13,678 bases of DNA, from the NCBI GenBank assembly GCA_964413185.1, contig CAYPSX010000101.1, positions 1-13,678 on the forward strand, written 5' to 3'. The stretch is from Salinivirga sp964413185. GTDB taxonomy: Bacteria > Bacteroidota > Bacteroidia > Bacteroidales > Salinivirgaceae. Below the pieces are notes generated by a model. The model saw only the letters and a program-made list of their open reading frames with translations, was not told the DNA's origin and searched no databases. This document shows, piece by piece, positions 6,901 to 13,678 of this stretch (position 1 is the stretch's first letter; each line of letters opens with the position of its first letter). The position numbers were made by a program, and so were the translations under genes.

Positions 6901-8441
6901 ATTCTTTTGGTTGCGATACTAATTATGTGTTATCAGACCCGGTTGATGTTAAAAGTTTGCCTGTGGCGGATTGTAATGCTAATTTTTACAGTACATCCTG
7001 CTATCCGGCATTAATAGAACTGAACGATCAAAGCACAGGCGATAGTATTATTTCATGGCAGTGGGATTTTGGCGACAATAGTAACATAGCAACCAATCAA
7101 AATCCAATTCACACATATTATACCCCTGGTTCATTTGATATAAGGCTTGTGGTTAATAGCATTTATAATTGCAAAGACACTGTAATTAAACCCGCAATGA
7201 TTAATATCGGGGGGCCGTTTGCCGAAATTTTATTAGCCGATACTGTTTGTAAAAACGACTTAACAGAATTAAGCTTAGCCAACACCGAAAATATTGGTTA
7301 CTTGCAATGGCTGTTTCCCGATGGAAGTACGAGTTCAGAACCAACAACAAACATTGCATTTTCTAATTTTGGTTACAATAGTGTGCTTCTACATTTAAAA
7401 AGTGATACTGCCAATACGTGCGATAAAACCATTAGTGATTCAGCTTTTGTGCCAACGCTTATAAGTGACTTTAATGTATCAGACACCAGTAATTGTGTGC
7501 CATTTACAGTTCGTTTCTTCAATAACTCAGAAGGAGAAAGCAGCTACTTCTGGGATTTTGATGATGGAATTAGCTCTACAGGTGAAAATGTAGATCACAC
7601 CTATGATACTTCGGGTACATTTTATCCAAAACAAATTGTTTTTAATACTTTTGGTTGCAAAGATTCAACCAGTGCCAGAATCGATGTGTATCCACTGCCA
7701 GATATCGCTATAAGCTATGATACGCTTATCTGTTATGGCGATTCTATTCCGCTGGTAGCGCAAGGAGGAGAAGTATACCAATGGACGCCAAATGCAAATA
7801 TTGTTGATGCTTTTTCAAGTACGCCTACGGTTTTTCCCGATTCGACCACAACATACAGTGTAGCTGTAACCGACACTAATAATTGTATTGATTTGGCAAA
7901 TGTAAATGTGCAAGTACAGCAGCAACCAGAATCAACGGTATTAACTAACGACACAACACTCATTATTGGTACTGAAATAGAATTGAATGCAACCGCTGCC
8001 GGAGCAAATGATTTCTATTGGTCTCCCCGGGATTACCTCATGTGCTGGAATTGTGAGTCTACTACAGCACTTCCGCTTGAGACTACCACTTATATTTTTA
8101 CAGCGATTGACGAAAACCAGTGTTTTAATATTAGCGATTCGGTACATATTACCATCGACAATAAATACTCTGTGGCTATGCCCAATGCCTTTACTCCCAA
8201 TGGGGACAGAATAAATGATGAAATATGTGTTAAAGGCTGGGGAATAAAAGAATTACTTGAGTTTAGTGTGTATAATGCAAATAACAAACAAATATTTACA
8301 ACTGATGAACTTCAAAATTGTTGGGATGGAACAGAGTCGGGAAAAATACTATCGCAGGGAGTTTATTATTATTTTGTCAGTGTATTGGGATACGATGATG
8401 AAATTCGCACTGTAAAAGGAAGTATTTTTTTAATTCGATAA
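3918..8441 (+). CDS. Giant PKD-repeat surface protein with T9SS type B sorting domain (SprB-like)
   Basis: Starting at ATG 3918, ten bases after the sprF-like stop, the product has 1507 residues. An in-frame ATG at 3855 lies inside the upstream gene and is less likely. An unusual leader of about 70 residues ends in a hydrophobic core (LFILLVTVL) and SNIYA|Q. About 14 PKD domains of roughly 80-90 residues follow, marked by WDFGD/WDFSD-type cores and HTY...G strands. The ninth (core WTIDD) is the most degenerate, and those with WQFSD, WKFGN, WHFSD and WLFPD are also divergent. Two Ig-like modules follow (YQWTP and FYWSP). The last 90 or so residues (AMPNAFTPNGDRINDE... to the end) are the gliding motility-associated C-terminal domain, a T9SS type B signal. 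Most modules carry one Cys near each end. The role is probably a surface adhesin or motility filament; the ligand is unknown. The N-terminal leader is split by a palindromic insertion at 3943-4083. Confidence 0.93.
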   Translation: MRLLRHIFSLCKKTPFFSLRLLQNWSFTQVKFQFISFASLKNEAFFIRDRVFLQPLFILLVTVLSSSNIYAQPVASFTCSDSTACETLFTNFINTSTGSNLTYQWDFGNGNFSTGQNPTAYYSSPGFYTVKLIVINDQEESDTIIKTNYIEIYNSPEVSFNTNDQTTGCAPLEVAFNSTIILGDTLIDHIIWDFGDNSFAYEENPTHTYLNSGQFSVGISVRDFNGCEANNNIQNYITVNPPLEPDFSADVQYTCEDNLTVTFTNNLFDQTGLEFYWDFGDNSTSSNPNPTHTYNGFGAYDVKLKVTDAYNCTDSIIKERFIILQEVQNDIIINSDIVCRNDTLDITNNSTGINQYNWQFSDGTTSTDMWPGKSFHESGHYEIKLITSFNGTCADTLIKTIMVDPVRAKFSVENNYICQLPDTIFYKDQSVYAASWLWKFGNGNTSTNQYPNNIFEETNTIAEHYYEYYTDTLIVESENSCRDTLVKDSSIYVHIPRVHFTPNDSSQYNDQTSGCIPLQVNFQNFSTTTNPNDAIVDYIWDFGDNTTYSGINSTHTYTSAGEFNAQLIAITQSGCENSMTTIIRTGTPLTADFSFQSSDTICGSESIAFFDESTPENLATSWLWHFSDQASSDRENPEHIYLDTGFVSATLIVSYNGCIGSESIIEKTDIAYVNGPAGSFGFEFECENPFDYTFFHNLDDADFFTWDFSDGIVDSSQQSPINHTYDTTKTYFPRLYAKNYNSNCELLITKIINVRNVKSGFQPSSFTPCLDDSVSVSAAESTDAGTFVWNNMSGKYLWTIDDSTNIFMKEPFFKTKFSTRGEHNVRLKIRASNGCVDISDTIINVFKPIANFSLVDSMGCLPFVAHFTNNSQSDTVISDWYWDFNDGYTSTEYEPSHEFTTNGLFDIQLIAKDIFDCADTIIKTNSLIASRPIPLIGVNTNIACRFDSISFLNQSEGFGLSATWDFGDNNTSTLFEPKHAYSDTGIFEVSVHLVDSFGCDTNYVLSDPVDVKSLPVADCNANFYSTSCYPALIELNDQSTGDSIISWQWDFGDNSNIATNQNPIHTYYTPGSFDIRLVVNSIYNCKDTVIKPAMINIGGPFAEILLADTVCKNDLTELSLANTENIGYLQWLFPDGSTSSEPTTNIAFSNFGYNSVLLHLKSDTANTCDKTISDSAFVPTLISDFNVSDTSNCVPFTVRFFNNSEGESSYFWDFDDGISSTGENVDHTYDTSGTFYPKQIVFNTFGCKDSTSARIDVYPLPDIAISYDTLICYGDSIPLVAQGGEVYQWTPNANIVDAFSSTPTVFPDSTTTYSVAVTDTNNCIDLANVNVQVQQQPESTVLTNDTTLIIGTEIELNATAAGANDFYWSPRDYLMCWNCESTTALPLETTTYIFTAIDENQCFNISDSVHITIDNKYSVAMPNAFTPNGDRINDEICVKGWGIKELLEFSVYNANNKQIFTTDELQNCWDGTESGKILSQGVYYYFVSVLGYDDEIRTVKGSIFLIR
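3937..3942. repeat. Target-site duplication, left copy (TATTTA)
   Basis: TATTTA abuts the left terminal inverted repeat of the palindromic element and is identical to 4084-4089. The bases beyond the repeats differ (A before the left copy, T after the right copy), so the duplication is exactly six bases. Confidence 0.65.
3943..4083. mobile_element. In-frame palindromic MITE-like insertion inside a signal-peptide coding region
   Basis: The 141-base element has terminal inverted repeats: its left end GTCTCTGCAAGAAAACTC (3943-3960) and the reverse complement of its right end (4066-4083) match at 15 of 18 positions, including 13 contiguous bases TGCAAGAAAACTC. Further nested complementary pairs are CATTTTT (3961-3967) with AAAAATG (4038-4044), GCTTGC (3976-3981) with GCAAGC (4029-4034), AAATTGG (3986-3992) with CCAATTT (4013-4019), and TTTAC with GTAAA around a CCAA loop, so nearly the whole element can fold into one long hairpin. 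TATTTA occurs immediately on both sides. It encodes no transposase. In the reading frame of the PKD gene it is open throughout. It resembles MITEs and the Rickettsia palindromic elements, which also insert in frame. No second copy is in this window. Confidence 0.75.
4084..4089. repeat. Target-site duplication, right copy (TATTTA)
   Basis: This is the second TATTTA, directly after the right end of the palindromic element. It supplies the codons that rebuild the hydrophobic core (L-F-I) of the signal peptide after the insertion. Confidence 0.65.
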
Positions 8442-8536
8442 AAGTATTTACGGCATTAAATGGAAGTGTTTGGTTCATAGCCCGATAATAGCAAAATGTT
8501 GCATGTAGGATAGGGTGTTTTTACTTATATGAAATA

Positions 8537-8565
8537 TGAAAATAAAATATTAACTTGAAAATAAA
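8537..8565. promoter_or_regulatory. Direct repeat TGAAAATAAA x2 upstream of the kinase operon
   Basis: TGAAAATAAA occurs at 8537-8546 and 8556-8565, start to start 19 bases, about two helical turns, in the 186-base gap before the sensor kinase gene. This spacing would place two regulator subunits on one DNA face. In DNA this AT-rich a chance repeat is possible, and no exact -7 or -33 promoter element was identified nearby. The rest of 8442-8627 shows no gene and no clear terminator for the upstream operon. Confidence 0.2.
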
Positions 8566-8627
8566 TAATATAACGAGAGTTCAATGTAAATTATAAAGTT
8601 CAGATTGCATTAAATCTATTTGTAAAA

Positions 8628-11600
8628 ATGCTGGAAGATCTAAACAGGAATCAAAAAAATGCTCATATAGGAAGCGTTTCCGTCGACTTAAATAACCAAA
8701 CGGCTAAGTGGACAGCAGAAACCTACAATATATTGGGATATGATGCTAAAAGGACTAAACCTACCCTTCAAAAGTATATAGCCCGTATTCACAGCGACGA
8801 AAAACAATGGGTGGTGGGAGAAATGGAAGATGCAATTAAAACCGGAACACAATATATTATAGAGCATCGCATTATAAAAGCAACCGGAGATATAAAATAT
8901 GTGTCGATAATTGGAATACCTGAAATAACTGAGGAAAATCGATCAGGTAAAATGCTATTAATCATTCAGGATATTACTAAACAAAAACAGCAGGAAGAAG
9001 AGCTTACCAGGTACAAAAAAGCCATCGAATCGAGTAATGAGGCCATTGCATTGACAAACATCGATGGGGAAATTACATTTATAAATAAAGCATTTGAAAA
9101 ACTATTTGAATATTCAGCAGCTGAACTTGTGGGCGAAACTGCTACAAAATTATATCCAAACCAAAATCTGGTAGACCAAATAACCAAAAGTTTACTTAAA
9201 GGCAAAAATTGGGAAGGCGAAGCTGAATTGGTTTCTAAAAGAAAACAGGAAATTCTAATTAACCTACAAGTAAGTGCCATAACTAACGAAAAAAACGAAG
9301 TATTGGGTTTTAACGCCGTGCATAACGATATTCGCGAGCAAAAAGAGGCAGAACGCATAAGAGAAAATGAATTGGTGCGACAGCGCATTACCCTGCAAAT
9401 TGCAAAACTAGGAACATGGTATATCGATTTTTCAATAGATGGTGAAAAGATTTTTATTGATAGAGATCTTTCAAAAATACAAGGCGAAGTGTTTCCAATA
9501 GGAATTAATTACCTGCACTTTAGAAATGAATGGGTGCCAAATTTACTAAATGCAGACCCGGCCAATGGGACAAAAGTTGTGCAATCAGCTTATGAGTATA
9601 TGGCAAACCCTGAAGTTTTTAGTTGGTTTGCCGAATATCAATATATAAGACCTGTTGACAATAAAAAAATATGGCTCAGGACAAAAGCTGCCATTAGACG
9701 GAATCAAGAAGGAAAACCTATTTACATTCATGGTGTAACCCAGGATATTACCATTCAAAAGAATAATGAACTTGAAATATTGTCTTCACAAAAACTTCTT
9801 AAAACACAAATAAGAATAAATGAACATTTGGTAAAAAGTGGCTACGATTTCTTAGAATACGCACTTGATGAGGCTGTCGCACTAAGTGATAGCAACATTG
9901 GCTATTTTTATTACTATGATGAAGAAAAGCAAGAATTCACACTGAATAGCTGGTCGAAAGAAGCAATGAAAGAATGCCGGGTAATGAAAAAGCAAACCAA
10001 ATACCAACTTGAAAATACCGGACTTTGGGGCGAAGTTGTCCGTCAGCGAAAACCAATAATTGTAAATGAATATAATTTACAACACCCATATACGAAGGGT
10101 ACGCCTGAAGGCCATGTAGCGCTTGAGCGTTATATGAGCGTCCCCATATTCTCCGAAAACAAAATAGTTGCCGTAGCTGGTGTCGCTAATAAAGCTGCTG
10201 ATTATAACATATTAGATCAGCAGCAATTATCGTTAACGATGGATACAGTTTGGAAAAAACTGGAAAAATATAAGGCTGATCAAGAACTAAAAAAATCAAG
10301 AGAAAAAATACAGCGTATTCTGGAAACGGCACCCATTGCTGTTGCTATTGTCGATACAAATAAATCAACAATTCTGCTTGCAAACGATGCAGCAAACAAA
10401 TTATTTGCCATCAATAAACATGAAATAAATAAATATGATACTTCAAAGGTGTGGTTAAACAGCGAAGACAGAGATGAATTTATGACTGAATTATCGCACA
10501 CCAAAAAACATTTTACCGAAAAAAGAATAAAACGGTTAGGAAACAGCGAAGAATTTTGGGCTTCAATTTCTGCTGTTGTTTTTAATTACGGAGAGACCCC
10601 AGCCGTGCTTATTACAGTGGTTGATATGTCTGAACATAAAAAGTTGCAATTCCAGTTGCAAGAAGCCCAAAGGGCCGCCGATAGTATTGTAGACACCATG
10701 CCCATACCTACGGCCGTAACCACAATTAAAACAGGGGCAATTTTACGGGCTAATACAGCAATGGCCGAGTTTCATGGAGTTGAAATAAGTGAATTTGCCA
10801 AAATGAAAGCACAGGACTGGTATGTAAACCCAAATCATAGACAAACCATAATTGACAAATTAAACAAAAAAGACTTTGTTGTAGAAGAACCTGTCGAAAT
10901 GTATCGCTATAAGACAAAAGAAAAGCGTAATGTAATATTATCTTTTGTTAAGCTCGCTTACAATAATGTTGACGCTATAGTTGGCTCTATAATTGACATT
11001 ACCAAAATTCAGGAGGCACAAGATGAACTGGAAAAAGCAAAAAAACAAGCAGAAGTAGCCAACCTGGCGAAAAGTGCATTTTTGGCTAATATGAGCCACG
11101 AAATTCGTACACCAATGAATGCCATTTTAGGATATACAGAAGTGCTTAAAAATATGGTTAAGGACAATGAGCAAAAAATGTACCTGGATTCTATGTTTGC
11201 AAGTAGTAAAGTATTATTGTCCCTTATAAATGATATTCTTGATTTATCGAAGATAGAGGCTGGTAAAATGTTACTAAATTATGAAACCATAAGCACCAAA
11301 CACTTTGTCTCAGAAATAGAAATAATGTTTAAAGAACGAGCCCGGCAAAAGGGATTGAACTTAACATGCAATTATGCAGATAATTTCCCACAAACTTTTG
11401 TAACAGATGAATTACGGTTGCGACAAGTGGCAATAAACCTAATTGGCAATGCCATTAAATTTACAAAAGAAGGATACGTGAATTTCTATCTGAAAGCAAA
11501 GGATATTCAAGATGAGAGCTTTACATTGATTATGGAAATTGAAGATACAGGAATCGGTATAAACAAAGAGAAAATATCTGAAATATTTGAAGATTTTGAA

Positions 11601-12467
11601 CAGGAAGATGGAAGTATAACACGAAATTATGGCGGTACCGGCCTTGGTTTAGGCATCTCAAAGAGGATTGCTAATTTGCTAAAAGGCGAGTTGAAAGTAA
11701 AAAGCCAAATAAACAAAGGCAGTGTGTTTACACTGGAAATACCAAAGGTAAAATATTCGGAAAAAGCAGTTATTCGCGAAGAATTAAATCAATACAACCC
11801 TGATGAAATAAAGTTTGAAAAGGCTAAGATATTAGTCGTTGATGATATTGAAACAAACAGAAATATGCTGCAAGCCCACCTGAAACAATTTGGCTTTAAA
11901 GTGTATATAGCTGAAAATGGTGCACAAGCACTGGAGCAGGCATCTAAACTTTTACCGGATATTATTTTTATGGATCTTCGAATGCCTGAAATGGATGGAT
12001 ATACTGCTGCTGCTAAATTGAAAGCGAAGGCCGAAACAGCTAAAATCCCTGTAATTGCCTGCTCAGCCTCAGCTATTAACCTTAATGAAAGAGATTCGTC
12101 AAACTTGGATTTTGCGGGATTTCTACAAAAACCATTACTATTGAATGACATTGTTAATGAGTTATGTAAATTGCTGAAATGGGAAAAGCTTGATGGTAAA
12201 AAGAAAATCGAATCTGAAGTGAAGAACCTAACGACTGTTGAAATCAAAGAACTAAAACAAAAAACTAAAGAAATATGGGATAAACTGGACAACAAGCGTA
12301 CTACCAAACTTAGTAAACAATTTGCTGATTCTCTTATATCACATGGCAAACAAATGAATAATAACTGGATAACGAGTAAAGGGAAAGAATTGCAACAAGC
12401 AATAAATAGTTTTAACGTGGAGTTGACAAAGCTTATAATCAATGAATTTAAAGAATTGTTTAAATAA
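8628..12467 (+). CDS. Hybrid sensor histidine kinase, PAS-PAS-PAS-GAF-PAS-PAS-HisKA-HATPase-REC
   Basis: The 1279-residue protein has no signal peptide or membrane segment and is probably cytoplasmic. Domains by eye are PAS (about 12-118, with PAC ending IIQDITKQK), PAS (130-238), PAS (253-378, AKLGTWYIDF), a GAF_2-type domain (395-548, with GLWGEVVRQRKPIIVN, GHVALERYMSVP and VAGVANKAADY), PAS (560-670), PAS (682-795), then HisKA with phospho-acceptor His824 (NMSHEIRTPMN). The HATPase has an intact N-box (NLIGNAIKFT, Asn941), G1 (EDTGIGI, Asp973), F-box and G2 (GGTGLGLGIS). The receiver (about 1066-1185) has Asp1072/1073, phospho-acceptor Asp1116 (FMDLRMP), Ser1146 and Lys1168. A helical tail (about 1195-1279) follows. 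The first PAS starts almost at the N-terminus, and the frame upstream is open only to 8574 without another ATG. It is five bases from the next gene, so the two are probably co-transcribed. The ligands of the sensor domains are unknown. Confidence 0.93.
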   Translation: MLEDLNRNQKNAHIGSVSVDLNNQTAKWTAETYNILGYDAKRTKPTLQKYIARIHSDEKQWVVGEMEDAIKTGTQYIIEHRIIKATGDIKYVSIIGIPEITEENRSGKMLLIIQDITKQKQQEEELTRYKKAIESSNEAIALTNIDGEITFINKAFEKLFEYSAAELVGETATKLYPNQNLVDQITKSLLKGKNWEGEAELVSKRKQEILINLQVSAITNEKNEVLGFNAVHNDIREQKEAERIRENELVRQRITLQIAKLGTWYIDFSIDGEKIFIDRDLSKIQGEVFPIGINYLHFRNEWVPNLLNADPANGTKVVQSAYEYMANPEVFSWFAEYQYIRPVDNKKIWLRTKAAIRRNQEGKPIYIHGVTQDITIQKNNELEILSSQKLLKTQIRINEHLVKSGYDFLEYALDEAVALSDSNIGYFYYYDEEKQEFTLNSWSKEAMKECRVMKKQTKYQLENTGLWGEVVRQRKPIIVNEYNLQHPYTKGTPEGHVALERYMSVPIFSENKIVAVAGVANKAADYNILDQQQLSLTMDTVWKKLEKYKADQELKKSREKIQRILETAPIAVAIVDTNKSTILLANDAANKLFAINKHEINKYDTSKVWLNSEDRDEFMTELSHTKKHFTEKRIKRLGNSEEFWASISAVVFNYGETPAVLITVVDMSEHKKLQFQLQEAQRAADSIVDTMPIPTAVTTIKTGAILRANTAMAEFHGVEISEFAKMKAQDWYVNPNHRQTIIDKLNKKDFVVEEPVEMYRYKTKEKRNVILSFVKLAYNNVDAIVGSIIDITKIQEAQDELEKAKKQAEVANLAKSAFLANMSHEIRTPMNAILGYTEVLKNMVKDNEQKMYLDSMFASSKVLLSLINDILDLSKIEAGKMLLNYETISTKHFVSEIEIMFKERARQKGLNLTCNYADNFPQTFVTDELRLRQVAINLIGNAIKFTKEGYVNFYLKAKDIQDESFTLIMEIEDTGIGINKEKISEIFEDFEQEDGSITRNYGGTGLGLGISKRIANLLKGELKVKSQINKGSVFTLEIPKVKYSEKAVIREELNQYNPDEIKFEKAKILVVDDIETNRNMLQAHLKQFGFKVYIAENGAQALEQASKLLPDIIFMDLRMPEMDGYTAAAKLKAKAETAKIPVIACSASAINLNERDSSNLDFAGFLQKPLLLNDIVNELCKLLKWEKLDGKKKIESEVKNLTTVEIKELKQKTKEIWDKLDNKRTTKLSKQFADSLISHGKQMNNNWITSKGKELQQAINSFNVELTKLIINEFKELFK

Positions 12468-12472
12468 AGAAT

Positions 12473-13627
12473 ATGAACAAAATTTTAATAGTAGACGATA
12501 ATCCCAAAAATATACAAGTACTGGCCAATACCTTAAAGAAAAACGGATATGAAATTGAATTTGCCGAAAATGGACAAGAAGCAGTCGAATTGGTTAAAGA
12601 CGAAGCATTTGATCTAATTCTTATGGATGTTATGATGCCTGTAATGGATGGGTTTGAAGCATGCAAAAACATAAAAGCTTTAGAAAACAGGGCAGACATT
12701 CCAATTATTTTTCTTACCGCAAAAACAGACGTGGAAAGTATTTCTAAAGGATTTGAAGTTGGTGGTGTTGATTATGTGACAAAACCCTTTAATGCTGAAG
12801 AAATAATTGCAAGGGTTAAAACCCATGTTGAACTCAAAAAAAATCGCGACCTACTGCAAAACATGAATGCGATTTTAGAACAAAAAGTAGATGAGCGAAC
12901 CGCAGCGTTAAATGAGGCGAACCAAAAGCTGGATGAAGCCAATAAAGAATTAACCGTTCTTGATAAAGCCAAGAACAGTTTTTTAAATATTATCAGCCAT
13001 GAGCTCAGAACACCTTTGAATGGTATTATGGGCGCTATGCATCTGTTGAAAAAACATGTTGAAACTAAAGATGTAGCTGCATTGGTCGATATTTTGAATG
13101 GATCGGTTAACAGCCTCGAGCGTTTTACAAATCAGGCGCTTAAAGTAACACAACTCCAATCCGGCGACATTCACACCAATTTTACGGAAACGAATCTAAA
13201 TGAAATATTAGAATCATGTTTCCTTAGTTTGTCAAATTTAATTATCGAAAATGAAATTGAATTTAATGTTAGCGGCAATATTAAAGAGATAAACTTTTCA
13301 GCCGATATCGATTTAATTACACTGGCATTTTGTAAAATTCTTGAAAATGCAATTACCTTCAGTCCGAACGGCACTACTGTGGAGATAAAAGCTGAAAATA
13401 ATCAGGATAACTTTACACTTCAAATAATTGGTTTTGGCGATAGTTTTTCTAATGATGCAACACAATCGAAATTTGAGATGTTCTCAACCGAAGCGAGCCA
13501 GGTAAGTTTAAATCATGGCCTCGATTTAGCTTTGGTTAGTCTTGTAATCGAAAAGCACAAAGGAACAATTGAAATTATAAACAATGCGCGAGAAGGAGCC
13601 ACAATGAATATTACGTTAAAAAAGTAG
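12473..13627 (+). CDS. Response regulator fused to a histidine-kinase core with degenerate ATP-binding motifs
   Basis: The 384-residue protein begins with a complete receiver domain (about 1-120): acidic pair Asp8/Asp9, phospho-acceptor Asp52 (LMDVMMPVMDG), Thr82 and Lys104 (VTKPF). A coiled coil (about 118-168, ERTAALNEANQKLDEANKEL) leads into a HisKA helix with His176 (IISHELRTPLNG). The C-terminal domain has the HATPase N-box (ILENAITFSPNG, Asn292), but the G1 box reads IIGFGDSF where families have DxGxG, so the adenine-binding Asp is missing, and the G2 box reads HGLDLALV instead of GLGLALV. The final strand (GATMNITLKK) is normal. It lies five bases after the hybrid kinase and probably receives phosphate from it (inference). 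It has no DNA-binding domain, so output would be through protein contacts or through His176. Confidence 0.9.
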   Translation: MNKILIVDDNPKNIQVLANTLKKNGYEIEFAENGQEAVELVKDEAFDLILMDVMMPVMDGFEACKNIKALENRADIPIIFLTAKTDVESISKGFEVGGVDYVTKPFNAEEIIARVKTHVELKKNRDLLQNMNAILEQKVDERTAALNEANQKLDEANKELTVLDKAKNSFLNIISHELRTPLNGIMGAMHLLKKHVETKDVAALVDILNGSVNSLERFTNQALKVTQLQSGDIHTNFTETNLNEILESCFLSLSNLIIENEIEFNVSGNIKEINFSADIDLITLAFCKILENAITFSPNGTTVEIKAENNQDNFTLQIIGFGDSFSNDATQSKFEMFSTEASQVSLNHGLDLALVSLVIEKHKGTIEIINNAREGATMNITLKK

Positions 13628-13633
13628 GCCGAT

Positions 13634-13678
13634 ATGAACGAGAAGGTTTTAAAAATAATTTTGAAACTATATGTGATT
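13634..13678 (+). CDS. Start of an unidentified gene, cut by the window end
   Basis: An ATG six bases after the stop of the response-regulator gene opens a frame of 15 codons (MNEKVLKIILKLYVI) that runs off the window. The short spacing and same strand suggest a third gene of the kinase operon. The N-terminal helix-like sequence is too short to assign a family, and the function cannot be stated. Confidence 0.5.
   Translation, partial: MNEKVLKIILKLYVI

Noticed and set aside
4230..7600. CRISPR or tandem-repeat array suggested by recurring TGGGATTTTGG
   Set aside because: The recurrences are the WDFG codons of PKD domains in one continuous reading frame with variable spacing, not an array.
8442..8627. 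Terminator or RNA gene between the two operons
   Set aside because: I found no GC-rich hairpin followed by a T-run and no tRNA-like or riboswitch-like core.
8966..9388. 140-residue minus-strand open frame
   Set aside because: It lies antisense to the second PAS domain of the hybrid kinase, and its composition is typical of antisense translation.
11789..12442. 217-residue minus-strand open frame
   Set aside because: It is a shadow of the receiver and tail of the hybrid kinase. The plus-strand frame there has the complete receiver motifs, and the minus product is a Ser/Phe-rich antisense translation.

Overview
The window is AT-rich DNA with the signature of a Bacteroidota (Bacteroidetes) genome. 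It encodes a type IX secretion (T9SS) and gliding-associated gene set that is confined to that phylum. Genes lack strong Shine-Dalgarno sequences, exported proteins end their signal peptides in A|Q or G|Q, and a large cell-surface protein closes with the 'gliding motility-associated C-terminal' (type B) sorting domain. The exact lineage cannot be fixed from the sequence alone.

Layout: positions 1-806 hold no convincing gene. They contain a 77-base site with the layout of an integron attC recombination site (4-80), a weak minus-strand open frame ending just beside it, GC-richer structured sequence around 518-677, and a perfect 9-bp inverted repeat (762-786) directly upstream of the first gene. 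Positions 807-8441 are a tight three-gene operon: a PorE/SprD-like TPR / beta-propeller / OmpA-C protein, a PorP/SprF-family outer-membrane protein, and a roughly 1500-residue SprB-like adhesin of about 14 PKD domains, two Ig-like modules and a T9SS type B sorting domain. After a 186-base gap, 8628-13627 is a second operon. It encodes a soluble hybrid sensor histidine kinase (PAS x5, GAF, HisKA, HATPase, REC) and, 5 bases later, a response regulator fused to a histidine-kinase-like module whose ATP-binding motifs are degraded. A third gene starts at 13634 and leaves the window after 15 codons.

How the genes may work together (inference from family knowledge): the PKD protein is probably carried to the surface by the T9SS, with the SprF-like protein as its dedicated partner and the OmpA-like protein tying the machinery to peptidoglycan. 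The kinase pair is cytoplasmic and could regulate the neighbouring surface operon, but nothing in the sequence proves that link.

The most striking observation is in the signal peptide of the PKD protein. A 141-base, highly palindromic element with 18-base terminal inverted repeats (15 of 18 matching) is flanked by a 6-bp direct repeat, TATTTA (3937-3942 and 4084-4089). Removing the element plus one TATTTA copy (147 bases, exactly 49 codons) restores a textbook signal peptide. The element therefore looks like a small non-autonomous insertion that was kept in frame and now adds 49 residues inside an export signal.
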